From Schwartzia sp. (in: firmicutes) (GTDB taxonomy: Bacteria; Bacillota; Negativicutes; Selenomonadales; Selenomonadaceae), in the NCBI GenBank assembly GCA_024691625.1, contig JAILNL010000080.1:1-8906 (forward strand): a stretch of 8,906 nucleotides of DNA, written 5' to 3'. Every line of letters begins with the position of its first letter. Position 1 is the stretch's first letter. The translations under genes were made by a program, and so were the position numbers. A model generated the notes under the pieces. That model was not told where the DNA came from and searched no databases. It saw only the letters and a program-made list of their open reading frames with translations. Positions 1 through 5,781 of this stretch are shown piece after piece.

Positions 1-1
1 A

Positions 2-400
2 ACACTTAACGAGTGGCTGAACGCTGCAGAATATATATTAAATGAAGGAAATCCGAATGTCATTTTCTGTGAGCGCGGAATCAGAAGCTACGAGACATAT
101 ACGCGCAATACACTCGATCTCAGTGCGGTTGCTGCAGTAAAGCATCTTTCGCATCTGCCAATAATCGTAGACCCGAGTCACGGAACAGGAAAGTGGCGTC
201 TTGTAAAACCGATGGCTCTGGCTGCTGTTGCATGCGGTGCTGACGGTCTTATTATGGAAATGCACCCGAACCCGGCAAAAGCTCTTTCGGACGGTCCGCA
301 GTCTCTGACTCCGGATAATTATTATGACCTCATGAAGGACGTCAATAAAATGGCAAAATTCATGAAGGAGGAAGGTATTCAGAGCGTAGACCTTTCCTGA
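2..400 (+). CDS. aroF: 3-deoxy-7-phosphoheptulonate (DAHP) synthase, type I-beta, 3' part only
   Basis: Catalyses condensation of phosphoenolpyruvate and erythrose 4-phosphate to DAHP, the first step of the shikimate pathway, in the cytoplasm. The window opens inside the gene; 132 C-terminal residues of a protein usually about 340 long are visible, reading from base 2 to a TGA at 398-400. Seen: the CERGIR block near the start, then [22 protein letters not shown] and ALSDGPQSL, in the order and spacing of this family. The His, Glu and Asp in the last three blocks correspond to the metal-binding and active-site segments known for DAHP synthases. An N-terminal ferredoxin-like or chorismate mutase domain, which some members carry, would lie outside the window. 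The gene converges on the clpX-like gene and ends at the hairpin just downstream. No internal stop or frameshift is seen. The symbol is a choice among aroF/aroG/aroA(G). Confidence 0.93.
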   Translation, partial: TLNEWLNAAEYILNEGNPNVIFCERGIRSYETYTRNTLDLSAVAAVKHLSHLPIIVDPSHGTGKWRLVKPMALAAVACGADGLIMEMHPNPAKALSDGPQSLTPDNYYDLMKDVNKMAKFMKEEGIQSVDLS

Positions 401-417
401 GGATATAGCTGCAAATG

Positions 418-461
418 AAAACCGCTGCGTGCGAACCTTTTGTTCACCGCAGCGGTTTTTT
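418..461. terminator. Rho-independent terminator, probably bidirectional
   Basis: A perfect 12-bp inverted repeat has arms 418-429 (AAAACCGCTGCG) and 448-459 (CGCAGCGGTTTT), with a loop of 18 nt that can pair further. On the plus strand the stem runs into a T-rich tract (456-461 and beyond), ending the DAHP synthase transcript. On the minus strand the run of A at 418-421 becomes T at the end of the stem, so the same hairpin can end the clpX-like transcript, whose stop codon is at 479. It is placed exactly between two converging genes. Confidence 0.88.
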
Positions 462-478
462 GTGTTTAATTTTTGTAT

Positions 479-1801
479 TTAAGCTGAAATCTTTTTTTGT
501 TTTTTAGGTTTTTCCTGCTTTTCGGAAGGAGTAACCTTGGGCTGTGCGCCTTTTGTTATGCAGTCCTCTGTAATGCGGACAATGCGCGGCTCGTCAGAGC
601 GGGGGATATCGAACATGACATCAAGCATGACGTCCTCGATAATTCCCTTCAGACTGCGTGCGCCGGTTTTTCTTTTGATGGCTTCCTTCGCAACGGCGCG
701 GAGAGCGGCATCGTCGAATTCAAGCTCAACGTTGTCCATTTCAAGCAGCTTCTGATACTGGCGTATAGGTGCATTGACAGGCTCGGTAAGAATGCGGAGA
801 AGCGCGTCCTCGTCGAGAGTTTCAAGGGTGCAGATGACAGGCAGGCGTCCGATAATCTCAGGAATAATGCCGTATTTCATGAGATCCTGCGGGGTTACCT
901 GACGAAGAAGGTCATCAAATTTCGGTTTGTCATTCTCGCCCTCGACCTTTGCGCCGAAGCCAATACTTGCTTCGGATTTCTGCAAGCGTTTTTCGATGAT
1001 TTTATCAATACCTACGAAAGCGCCGCCTACGATGAACAGAATGTTCTGGGTGTTGACCTTGATTGTCGGAGCCTCAGGGTGCTTACGCTGACCGCGTGCC
1101 GTAAACTCAACAACGCTTCCTTCAAGCATTTTCAGGAGTGCCTGTTGTGTTCCTTCATGTCCCGGGTCTGCGGTTATGGAATTGTTTTCGCCGGATTTTC
1201 GTGCAATCTTGTCGAATTCGTCAAGATAAATGATACCGTGCTCCGTGCGGTCGATATCCTTGTCGGCGGCGTAGTAAAGATTTCTTACGGCTACTTCAAC
1301 GTCAGCGCCGACGAAGCCTGCCTCCGTGAGGCTTGAAGCATCCGTAACGGCGAACGGGATATCAAGAAGCTGCGAAAGATGCGACAGGAGTGCAGTTTTG
1401 CCGCAGCCTGACGGGCCGAGCATGATGACGTTGGATTTTTCGATTTCAGTTCCGTCAGAGTGCTCATATCCGTATTTCATGCGCTTGTAGTGATTGTAGA
1501 CGGCTACGGAAAGAATTTTCTTCGCGTGGTCCTGGTTGATGATGTATTTATCCAGGTACTCCTTGATGATGTGCGGCTTCGTATTTTCAAGCGAAGTGTT
1601 GAGCGCGTCCGTAAAATCCTTTTTCTCGTGCTCTGCGGCCTCCTGCTCATGAGCTTCGAGGAAATGATAGATATCTTCAATACAGTTTTTGCAGATTGCG
1701 AATCCGGACTGCGGGTCAAAAATCGGCATATCATATTGATTCTTTATAGTCACGAGGCGCTTGCAGAAGCTGCAGACGTGCTGCATCGGTGCTTTTGGCA
1801 T
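479..1801 (-). CDS. clpX: ClpX-like AAA+ unfoldase, divergent, possible second copy
   Basis: ATP-driven protein unfoldase of the Clp/Hsp100 class; ClpX recognises substrates and feeds them to ClpP in the cytoplasm. The 440-residue start (ATG 1801-1799) is chosen because GGAGGGG lies 6 nt before it; upstream in-frame ATGs lack such a site. Visible parts: zinc finger C10-x2-C13-x23-C37-x2-C40; Walker A GPSGCGKT (129-136); pore-1 loop GFVG (162-165); Walker B IIYLDEFDK (190-198); RKH motif (239-241); ClpP-docking loop IGFGA (280-284); arginine-finger box IGRLP (317-321); sensor-2 GARSL (380-384). Odd points: the finger loop is 5 residues longer than in E. coli ClpX (x18), the helix before the ATP site reads INQ instead of IGQ, the pore-2 loop reads SITADPGHEG instead of the usual SITRDVSGEG, and there is a lysine-rich C-terminal tail. 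It stands alone, without clpP, tig or lon. Family assignment is secure; the paralogue status is inference. Confidence 0.92.
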   Translation of the reverse strand: MPKAPMQHVCSFCKRLVTIKNQYDMPIFDPQSGFAICKNCIEDIYHFLEAHEQEAAEHEKKDFTDALNTSLENTKPHIIKEYLDKYIINQDHAKKILSVAVYNHYKRMKYGYEHSDGTEIEKSNVIMLGPSGCGKTALLSHLSQLLDIPFAVTDASSLTEAGFVGADVEVAVRNLYYAADKDIDRTEHGIIYLDEFDKIARKSGENNSITADPGHEGTQQALLKMLEGSVVEFTARGQRKHPEAPTIKVNTQNILFIVGGAFVGIDKIIEKRLQKSEASIGFGAKVEGENDKPKFDDLLRQVTPQDLMKYGIIPEIIGRLPVICTLETLDEDALLRILTEPVNAPIRQYQKLLEMDNVELEFDDAALRAVAKEAIKRKTGARSLKGIIEDVMLDVMFDIPRSDEPRIVRITEDCITKGAQPKVTPSEKQEKPKKQKKISA

Positions 1802-1853
1802 ATTATTCCCCTCCATGTGTTTTTTATCCTTTGTGAAAGAATATAGATAATCT

Positions 1854-1887
1854 ATTATATTATGGTAGTTTTTAGGAAAATTTTCAA
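1854..1887 (-). promoter_or_regulatory. Promoter of the clpX-like gene
   Basis: On the minus strand, TTGAAA (1887-1882) is followed after exactly 17 nt by CATAAT (1864-1859). An overlapping TATAAT (1859-1854) is a perfect -10 but has no good -35 at normal distance. Transcription would start around 1847-1852 and give a leader of about 50 nt. I see no CIRCE element and no CtsR heptad repeat, so classical heat-shock control is not apparent. Confidence 0.6.
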
Positions 1888-1899
1888 GGAAAATTTGCA
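1874..1899. repeat. Tandem 13-bp direct repeat over the clpX -35 box
   Basis: The unit AGGAAAATTTTCA (1874-1886) is followed directly by AGGAAAATTTGCA (1887-1899), 12 of 13 bases equal. The junction covers the -35 hexamer of the clpX-like promoter. The 13-bp period differs from the 10-bp period of CtsR boxes. It could be a binding site for an unknown regulator, an UP-like AT-rich element, or chance in AT-rich DNA. Confidence 0.4.
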
Positions 1900-1910
1900 T
1901 TCATTTAACT

Positions 1911-1939
1911 GTTACAAAATTCTGAATTCGTGGTATTAT
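1911..1939 (+). promoter_or_regulatory. Promoter of the 117-residue protein gene
   Basis: GTTACA (1911-1916, 4 of 6 consensus) lies 17 nt before TATTAT (1934-1939), which carries an extended TGn (1931-1933). The expected start is about 1946, giving a leader of about 55 nt that contains the hairpin at 1955-1976. Confidence 0.6.
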
Positions 1940-1954
1940 AGAGGACAGAGTATG

Positions 1955-1976
1955 GATATGCTCCTAAGGGCATATC
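1955..1976 (+). promoter_or_regulatory. Inverted repeat just downstream of promoter (operator or leader hairpin)
   Basis: GATATGC (1955-1961) is the exact reverse complement of GCATATC (1970-1976). Two further C-G pairs (1963-1964 with 1968-1969) can form inside, leaving a 3-nt loop and one bulged T. It starts about 9 bp after the predicted transcription start and ends 24 bp before the start codon. No T-tract follows, so it is not a terminator. It may be an operator or an mRNA-stabilising or translation-affecting hairpin. Confidence 0.5.
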
Positions 1977-2000
1977 AAAACAGAAAAGGGGTATTTTTAT

Positions 2001-2354
2001 ATGAAGACAGCAGATTATTATTCCCAGCTTTTCAACATCCTTCGCCTTCGTCGCCGCAAGCTGTCGGCACAGGAAGCCGCAGACCGCCGTGCGTTTACTG
2101 CAGTAAGCAGCGCAGTCCGCACTGATCTCGCCAACGCAAGGAAGGCATTGGCTGAGCTTGCTCCCGAGGATGATATGGGACGCCTGCAGGCTATTGTAAA
2201 TGCGGGCTATTCTCTCCACTCCTGGACACATGACGGAGCAAAGGGAGAGGGCTTCAAAAAGAATGCGGAGCTTTCCCTTTACTACGGACGTGCAGGGCAG
2301 GGCATCAAGGCTGTCAGCGGCAAACGTGTGGAAGTATACCTGAAGCAGCGCTGA
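2001..2354 (+). CDS. Hypothetical protein, 117 residues, family not recognised
   Basis: I do not recognise this protein. The ATG at 2001 follows AAAAGGGG with a 9-nt gap, and a plausible promoter lies upstream, so the reading frame is probably real. It is soluble in appearance: no signal peptide and no membrane segment. The N-terminal half is rich in Arg, Lys and Ala (RLRRRK at about 15-20, then likely helices with QEAADRR and ARKALAELA), the middle has an acidic PEDD turn, and the C-terminal part contains YSLHSWTHDGAKGEG and a basic end. This is compatible with a small nucleic-acid or ribosome-associated protein, but that is only a guess from composition. It is divergent from the clpX-like gene. 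Only 13 bp separate its stop from the rpmE -35 box, with no terminator between, so its transcript probably runs on into rpmE. Confidence 0.7.
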   Translation: MKTADYYSQLFNILRLRRRKLSAQEAADRRAFTAVSSAVRTDLANARKALAELAPEDDMGRLQAIVNAGYSLHSWTHDGAKGEGFKKNAELSLYYGRAGQGIKAVSGKRVEVYLKQR

Positions 2355-2367
2355 GAACGTAACTCAC

Positions 2368-2396
2368 TTGACACTTTTTCGGTTTTCGTGTAAAAT
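2368..2396 (+). promoter_or_regulatory. Strong rpmE promoter
   Basis: A perfect TTGACA (2368-2373), a 17-nt spacer and TAAAAT (2391-2396) form a near-consensus sigma-70/sigma-A promoter. This is expected for a ribosomal protein gene. The start would be near 2403, leaving about 125 nt of untranslated leader before rpmE. Confidence 0.85.
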
Positions 2397-2402
2397 AACG
2401 AA

Positions 2403-2527
2403 TTACGAGTGGACGAACTGTCGTCTGCTCGCGGACTGCCCGATTCCCCTACACGGGATACGGGAAAACCAAGCGAGCGCATAGTTTGCTTGTATCTTTA
2501 CCCAGTAGGGGAAAGCGAGGTGTAATC
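2403..2527 (+). promoter_or_regulatory. Structured rpmE (L31) mRNA leader with alternative pairings
   Basis: Several helices can be read directly. GACGA/TCGTC pairs 2412-2416 with 2421-2425 around a 4-nt loop. GCTCGC/GCGAGC pairs 2427-2432 with 2473-2478. CCCG/CGGG pairs 2439-2442 with 2461-2464, and TCCC/GGGA (2445-2448 with 2455-2458) nests inside it. In competition, TTCCCCTAC (2444-2452) is a perfect 9-bp complement of GTAGGGGAA (2505-2513), and CTCGC (2428-2432) can pair with GCGAG (2515-2519), which overlaps the ribosome binding site GAGGTG (2517-2522). This suggests translational autoregulation by L31. L31 leader motifs have been predicted in several phyla, including Firmicutes; whether this one matches is not known. 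Confidence 0.6.
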
Positions 2528-2728
2528 ATGAAGGCTGAAATTCATCCGGAGTTTTTTGAGGCTACGGTCGTCTGCGGCTGCGGTAATACGTTCAAGACGG
2601 GTTCCACGAAACAGGAGCTTCACGTCGACGTTTGCTCCAAATGCCACCCGTTCTTCACGGGTCGTCAGCGCGGTCAGGCTAAGGGCGGTCGTATAGAGCG
2701 CTTCAAGCAGCGTTATAGCAAAGATTGA
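2528..2728 (+). CDS. rpmE: 50S ribosomal protein L31, zinc-binding type
   Basis: Structural protein of the large ribosomal subunit, bridging the central protuberance to the small subunit. The 66-residue product begins [10 protein letters not shown], typical of L31. It has the zinc-type (C+) pattern C16-x-C18 and C36-x2-C39, followed by HPFFTG and a basic C-terminal end. The ATG at 2528 is chosen because GAGGTG lies 5 nt before it and because the family starts here; an upstream in-frame ATG (2486) would fall in the structured leader. Cysteine-type L31 is known in other bacteria to be exchanged for a zinc-free paralogue during zinc starvation. No paralogue is visible in the window. It has its own promoter, leader and terminator and so can be a single-gene transcript. 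Confidence 0.97.
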   Translation: MKAEIHPEFFEATVVCGCGNTFKTGSTKQELHVDVCSKCHPFFTGRQRGQAKGGRIERFKQRYSKD

Positions 2729-2734
2729 TGGTTG

Positions 2735-2772
2735 GAGGCAGGGCAGCGATTGTCCTGCCTCTTTTTGTTTTT
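2735..2772 (+). terminator. Rho-independent terminator after rpmE
   Basis: An 11-bp stem pairs 2735-2745 (GAGGCAGGGCA) with 2751-2761 (TGTCCTGCCTC), including one G-T pair, around a 5-nt loop. It is followed by TTTTTGTTTTT (2762-2772). It begins 6 nt after the rpmE stop. Because no clear promoter lies between it and the next gene, some read-through probably feeds the prfA operon. Confidence 0.9.
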
Positions 2773-2809
2773 GAAGATATATCGGTAATCCTTTTGAGGA
2801 GGGTTTCTG

Positions 2810-3802
2810 TTGAGTGATAAATATGTTCAGCGTGATTCCGGCCAGTGCCTGATGGTTGGCGGACAGGCTGTTATCGAAGGCGTTATGATGCGCGGCAATG
2901 GCAAGGTTGCTACAGCCGTGCGTGAACCTAACGGGCGCATTACTGTAGATGTGAAGCTTGTTGATTCCATAAGCGACCGTTTTCCTATACTGAAATGGCC
3001 GTTTCTCAGGGGCGTTGTGTCCCTTGTAGAATCTCTCGTGCTTGGTCTTCGTGCGCTCTCTTTTTCTGCGCAGAAGGCGGGAGATGAGGATGAGCAGCTT
3101 TCTGATATGGAGCTGGCCGGCACAATGATTATTGCGCTGGTGCTTGCAATGGTGCTTTTTGTGGCTATTCCTACAGGAGCAGCAAAGCTTTTTGCTGAAA
3201 TTACCACAAGTGCCGTTGCCTTGAATCTCATGGAGGGCGTTCTTCGCCTTTTGATTTTCCTCGGTTATTTGTGGGGAATTTCTCAGATGAAGGATATATA
3301 CCGCGTGTTCCAGTACCATGGGGCGGAGCATATGACAATCCATGCGTATGAGGCAGGCGGACCGCTGACTGTTGAAAATGTACAGCGTTTTCCGCGGCTT
3401 CATCCGCGCTGCGGAACGTCGTTCCTGCTTATCGTTATGATTGTCAGTATTTTTGTGTTCGCCTTTCTGGGCTGGCCTGACCTTACGACGCGTATCGTGA
3501 GCCGTATACTTCTGATGCCTGTGGTAGCAGGTGTTTCTTACGAGTTTATACGTCTTGCGGGACGTTCCACTAATCCCGTGGTGCAGCTTGCAACGAAGCC
3601 CGGACTGTGGCTCCAGAAGCTCACCACAAATCCGCCGGCAGATGAGATGGTTGAGGTTGCTATAGCTTCTTTGGCGGCCGTTCTTCCTGAGGAGGAACGT
3701 GTGCGGATGGGGCTTCCGGCAAATGAGGACGGGGCATTGTCCGAGGAAAATGAGGCTGATGAGTCAATGGCCGCTGCGGCTGTTACTGCTGCGGAAGAGT
3801 AA
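2810..3802 (+). CDS. yqhQ: DUF1385 (YqhQ family) membrane protein, putative metal-dependent enzyme
   Basis: Conserved protein of unknown function, often annotated as a predicted metal-dependent enzyme. The TTG start at 2810 is supported by AGGAGG (2797-2802) with a 7-nt spacer and by the family's N-terminal block VGGQAVIEGVMMRG, here at about residues 16-29. Hydrophobic stretches lie near 105-125, 144-160, 205-222 and 231-248, so it is probably an inner-membrane protein. Conserved polar segments are YHGAEHMTIHAYE (169-181) and HPRCGTSF (198-205), whose His, Glu and Cys are plausible metal ligands. The C-terminal tail from about residue 285 is rich in Glu and Ala and looks disordered. The family commonly lies beside rpmE and prfA in Firmicutes, as here, 21 bp before prfA. 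Family call is firm; biochemical activity is not known to me. Confidence 0.9.
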   Translation: MSDKYVQRDSGQCLMVGGQAVIEGVMMRGNGKVATAVREPNGRITVDVKLVDSISDRFPILKWPFLRGVVSLVESLVLGLRALSFSAQKAGDEDEQLSDMELAGTMIIALVLAMVLFVAIPTGAAKLFAEITTSAVALNLMEGVLRLLIFLGYLWGISQMKDIYRVFQYHGAEHMTIHAYEAGGPLTVENVQRFPRLHPRCGTSFLLIVMIVSIFVFAFLGWPDLTTRIVSRILLMPVVAGVSYEFIRLAGRSTNPVVQLATKPGLWLQKLTTNPPADEMVEVAIASLAAVLPEEERVRMGLPANEDGALSEENEADESMAAAAVTAAEE

Positions 3803-3823
3803 TTATGTTTTGGAGAGAGTAAA

Positions 3824-4891
3824 TTGCTGGAGAAATTACAGGCAGTAGAAGATAAATACAGAGAGCTTGAGTCAATGCTTAGCGACCCTGATGTGCTTGC
3901 GGATATGAGCCGATGGCAGCGCGTTAATAAAGAGCATGCGGCAATGACCCCGATTGTGGAGAAGTTTCGTGAATACCGTAAGGTCGTGGGCGACATTGAA
4001 GATGCCGAGGCTATGATAGAAGAGCAGCTTGATGATGAGATGCGCGCTCTTGTTATGTCTGAGCTTTCAGAGCTTCGTCCGCGGCGTGAAGCATTGGAGC
4101 AGGAGCTTCCGCTTTTGCTTCTGCCCAAAGATCCCAATGATGATAAGAACGTCATAGTGGAGATTCGCGGGGGTGTCGGAGGCGAAGAAGCTGCTCTCTT
4201 TGCGGGAGACCTGTTCCGCATGTATACCCGTTATGCGGAAAAACAGGGGTGGCATGTATCTCTGCTTGATTCCAATCCTACAGAGCTTGGCGGATTTAAG
4301 GAAATCTCTTTCTCCATTGAAGGCTATGGTGCCTTCAGCCGTATGAAATATGAGAGCGGAACTCACCGCGTGCAGCGTGTTCCGGCGACTGAGTCACAGG
4401 GGCGCATTCATACTTCCGCGGTAACTGTCGCTGTTCTGCCTGAGGCGGAAGAGGTTGAGGTAGAAATAAAGAACGAGGATATCAGAATTGATACCTATTG
4501 TGCTCACGGCGCAGGCGGACAGTATGTCAACCGTACGGAGACTGCGGTGCGCATAACGCATTTTCCAACGGGGATAGTCGTTCAGTGCCAGGACGAAAAA
4601 TCTCAGCTCAAAAATAAAGAACAGGCTATGCGTGTTCTGCGTGCGCGGGTTTATGAGCAGAAGCAGCAGGAGCAGGATGCAGCTATGGCGGCGGACAGAA
4701 AGAGCCAGGTTGGTTCGGGGGACCGCAGCGAGCGTATACGTACATATAATTTTCCGCAGGGGCGCGTTACCGACCACCGTGTCGGACTCACGCTTCATAA
4801 GCTTGATGCGGTTTTGAACGGAGAGCTTGAGGAACTGCTCAATGCACTCATTACGGCTGACCGCGCGGAAAAAATGAAACAGATGAATTGA
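3824..4891 (+). CDS. prfA: Peptide chain release factor 1 (RF1)
   Basis: Recognises UAA and UAG in the ribosomal A site and triggers peptidyl-tRNA hydrolysis. The product has 355 residues, normal for RF1. Seen: an N-terminal helical domain, the codon-recognition tripeptide P187-A188-T189 within [19 protein letters not shown] (RF1-type, not the SPF of RF2), and the catalytic GGQ at 231-233 within [13 protein letters not shown]. The residue after GGQ is Tyr where His is common. The C-terminal part contains [19 protein letters not shown]. The TTG start at 3824 is chosen because GGAGAGAG lies just before it and no ATG gives a full-length N terminus. Q233 is the expected substrate of the PrmC methyltransferase encoded immediately downstream, 24 bp from the prfA stop to the chosen prmC start. 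Confidence 0.97.
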   Translation: MLEKLQAVEDKYRELESMLSDPDVLADMSRWQRVNKEHAAMTPIVEKFREYRKVVGDIEDAEAMIEEQLDDEMRALVMSELSELRPRREALEQELPLLLLPKDPNDDKNVIVEIRGGVGGEEAALFAGDLFRMYTRYAEKQGWHVSLLDSNPTELGGFKEISFSIEGYGAFSRMKYESGTHRVQRVPATESQGRIHTSAVTVAVLPEAEEVEVEIKNEDIRIDTYCAHGAGGQYVNRTETAVRITHFPTGIVVQCQDEKSQLKNKEQAMRVLRARVYEQKQQEQDAAMAADRKSQVGSGDRSERIRTYNFPQGRVTDHRVGLTLHKLDAVLNGELEELLNALITADRAEKMKQMN

Positions 4892-4915
4892 ATTTATAAG
4901 ATGAGGTCGGGCGAT

Positions 4916-5776
4916 ATGGCAGACGAACAGGTTTGGACAATCGGCAGAATACTCAAGTGGTCGGAGCAGTACTTCCGGAGCCGTGGAATTGATACCCCGC
5001 GGCTTGATGCGGAGGTGCTGCTTTCGCATGTGCTCGGAGAAAAACGTATTTTTCTTTATGTGAATTTTGATAAGCCGCTGCAGAAGGAAGAGCTGGCTTT
5101 GTACCGTGAGATGGTGAAACGCCGCGCGGCCCGTGAGCCTGTGGCATATATTGTGGGGGCAAGGGATTTCATGGGGCTTCGATTTAAGGTTTCCCCGGCG
5201 GTGCTGGTACCGCAGCCTGATACAGAAACTCTTGTGGGAGCCGTAATGGACCGTCTTGAAAACAGCGGAGATTTACGTATAGCCGATATAGGAACGGGCA
5301 GCGGGGCCATTGCGCTTTCGCTGCTGTATTACATGCCGTCGGTGACCGCGGCGGCAGTGGATATTTCCGGGGAGGCTCTGGAGGTTGCACGGGAAAACGC
5401 GGTGAAGCTGGGGCTGGAAGACCGTGTGACGTTTTATGAGGGAGATCTTTTTTCGCCTCTTGAAGGGGAAAAATTTGCGGCAGTGGTTTCCAATCCGCCA
5501 TACATTCCTCATGATGATATAGAGGGACTTGAGCCTGAGGTAAAGGCAGAGCCTCTCGGCGCGCTTGATGGAGGCGCAGACGGACTTGATTTCTATAGGC
5601 GCCTTGTTGATGAGGCAGGAAATCTTCTTGCGGAAAAAGGTTTTTTGGCTATGGAGGTAGGCATTAACGAAGCTGCCGAGGTAGCGGATATGGCAAAAAC
5701 AGCCGGCTGGGAGCGCTCTGAAATCATTGCGGATCTTGCAGGAATTGACCGTGTTGTTGTTTTATGGAAGAAGTGA
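4916..5776 (+). CDS. prmC: Release factor glutamine N5-methyltransferase
   Basis: Methylates the glutamine of the GGQ motif in RF1 and RF2 using S-adenosylmethionine, which speeds termination. From the ATG at 4916 it has 286 residues. An ATG at 4901 is also in frame, but GAGGT (4903-4907) sits 8 nt before 4916 and nothing comparable precedes 4901. Domains: an N-terminal helical bundle that binds the release factor (about 1-95), then a Rossmann methyltransferase with motif I ADIGTGSG (123-130) and the substrate-binding NPPY (193-196). The junction motif reads VPQPDTE (98-104); most homologues I recall have Arg instead of the Gln. The next gene begins 5 bp after its stop, so translation of the two is probably coupled. 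Confidence 0.95.
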   Translation: MADEQVWTIGRILKWSEQYFRSRGIDTPRLDAEVLLSHVLGEKRIFLYVNFDKPLQKEELALYREMVKRRAAREPVAYIVGARDFMGLRFKVSPAVLVPQPDTETLVGAVMDRLENSGDLRIADIGTGSGAIALSLLYYMPSVTAAAVDISGEALEVARENAVKLGLEDRVTFYEGDLFSPLEGEKFAAVVSNPPYIPHDDIEGLEPEVKAEPLGALDGGADGLDFYRRLVDEAGNLLAEKGFLAMEVGINEAAEVADMAKTAGWERSEIIADLAGIDRVVVLWKK

Positions 5777-5781
5777 AGTAT

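Noticed and set aside
497..1336. 279-codon plus-strand frame opposite the clpX-like gene
   Set aside because: Shadow of a well-supported minus-strand gene; no ribosome binding site and no family resemblance.
1802..1900. N-terminal extension of the clpX-like protein to an ATG at 1900
   Set aside because: The extra 33 codons cover the predicted promoter and ribosome binding site, and GGAGGGG is placed correctly for the ATG at 1801.
1802..2000. CIRCE or CtsR heat-shock operator before the clpX-like gene
   Set aside because: Neither the TTAGCACTC/GAGTGCTAA dyad nor the GGTCAAA direct heptads are present on either strand.
2498..3403. 301-codon minus-strand frame across rpmE and the DUF1385 gene
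   Set aside because: It crosses the rpmE terminator and two clear plus-strand genes, with no family match.
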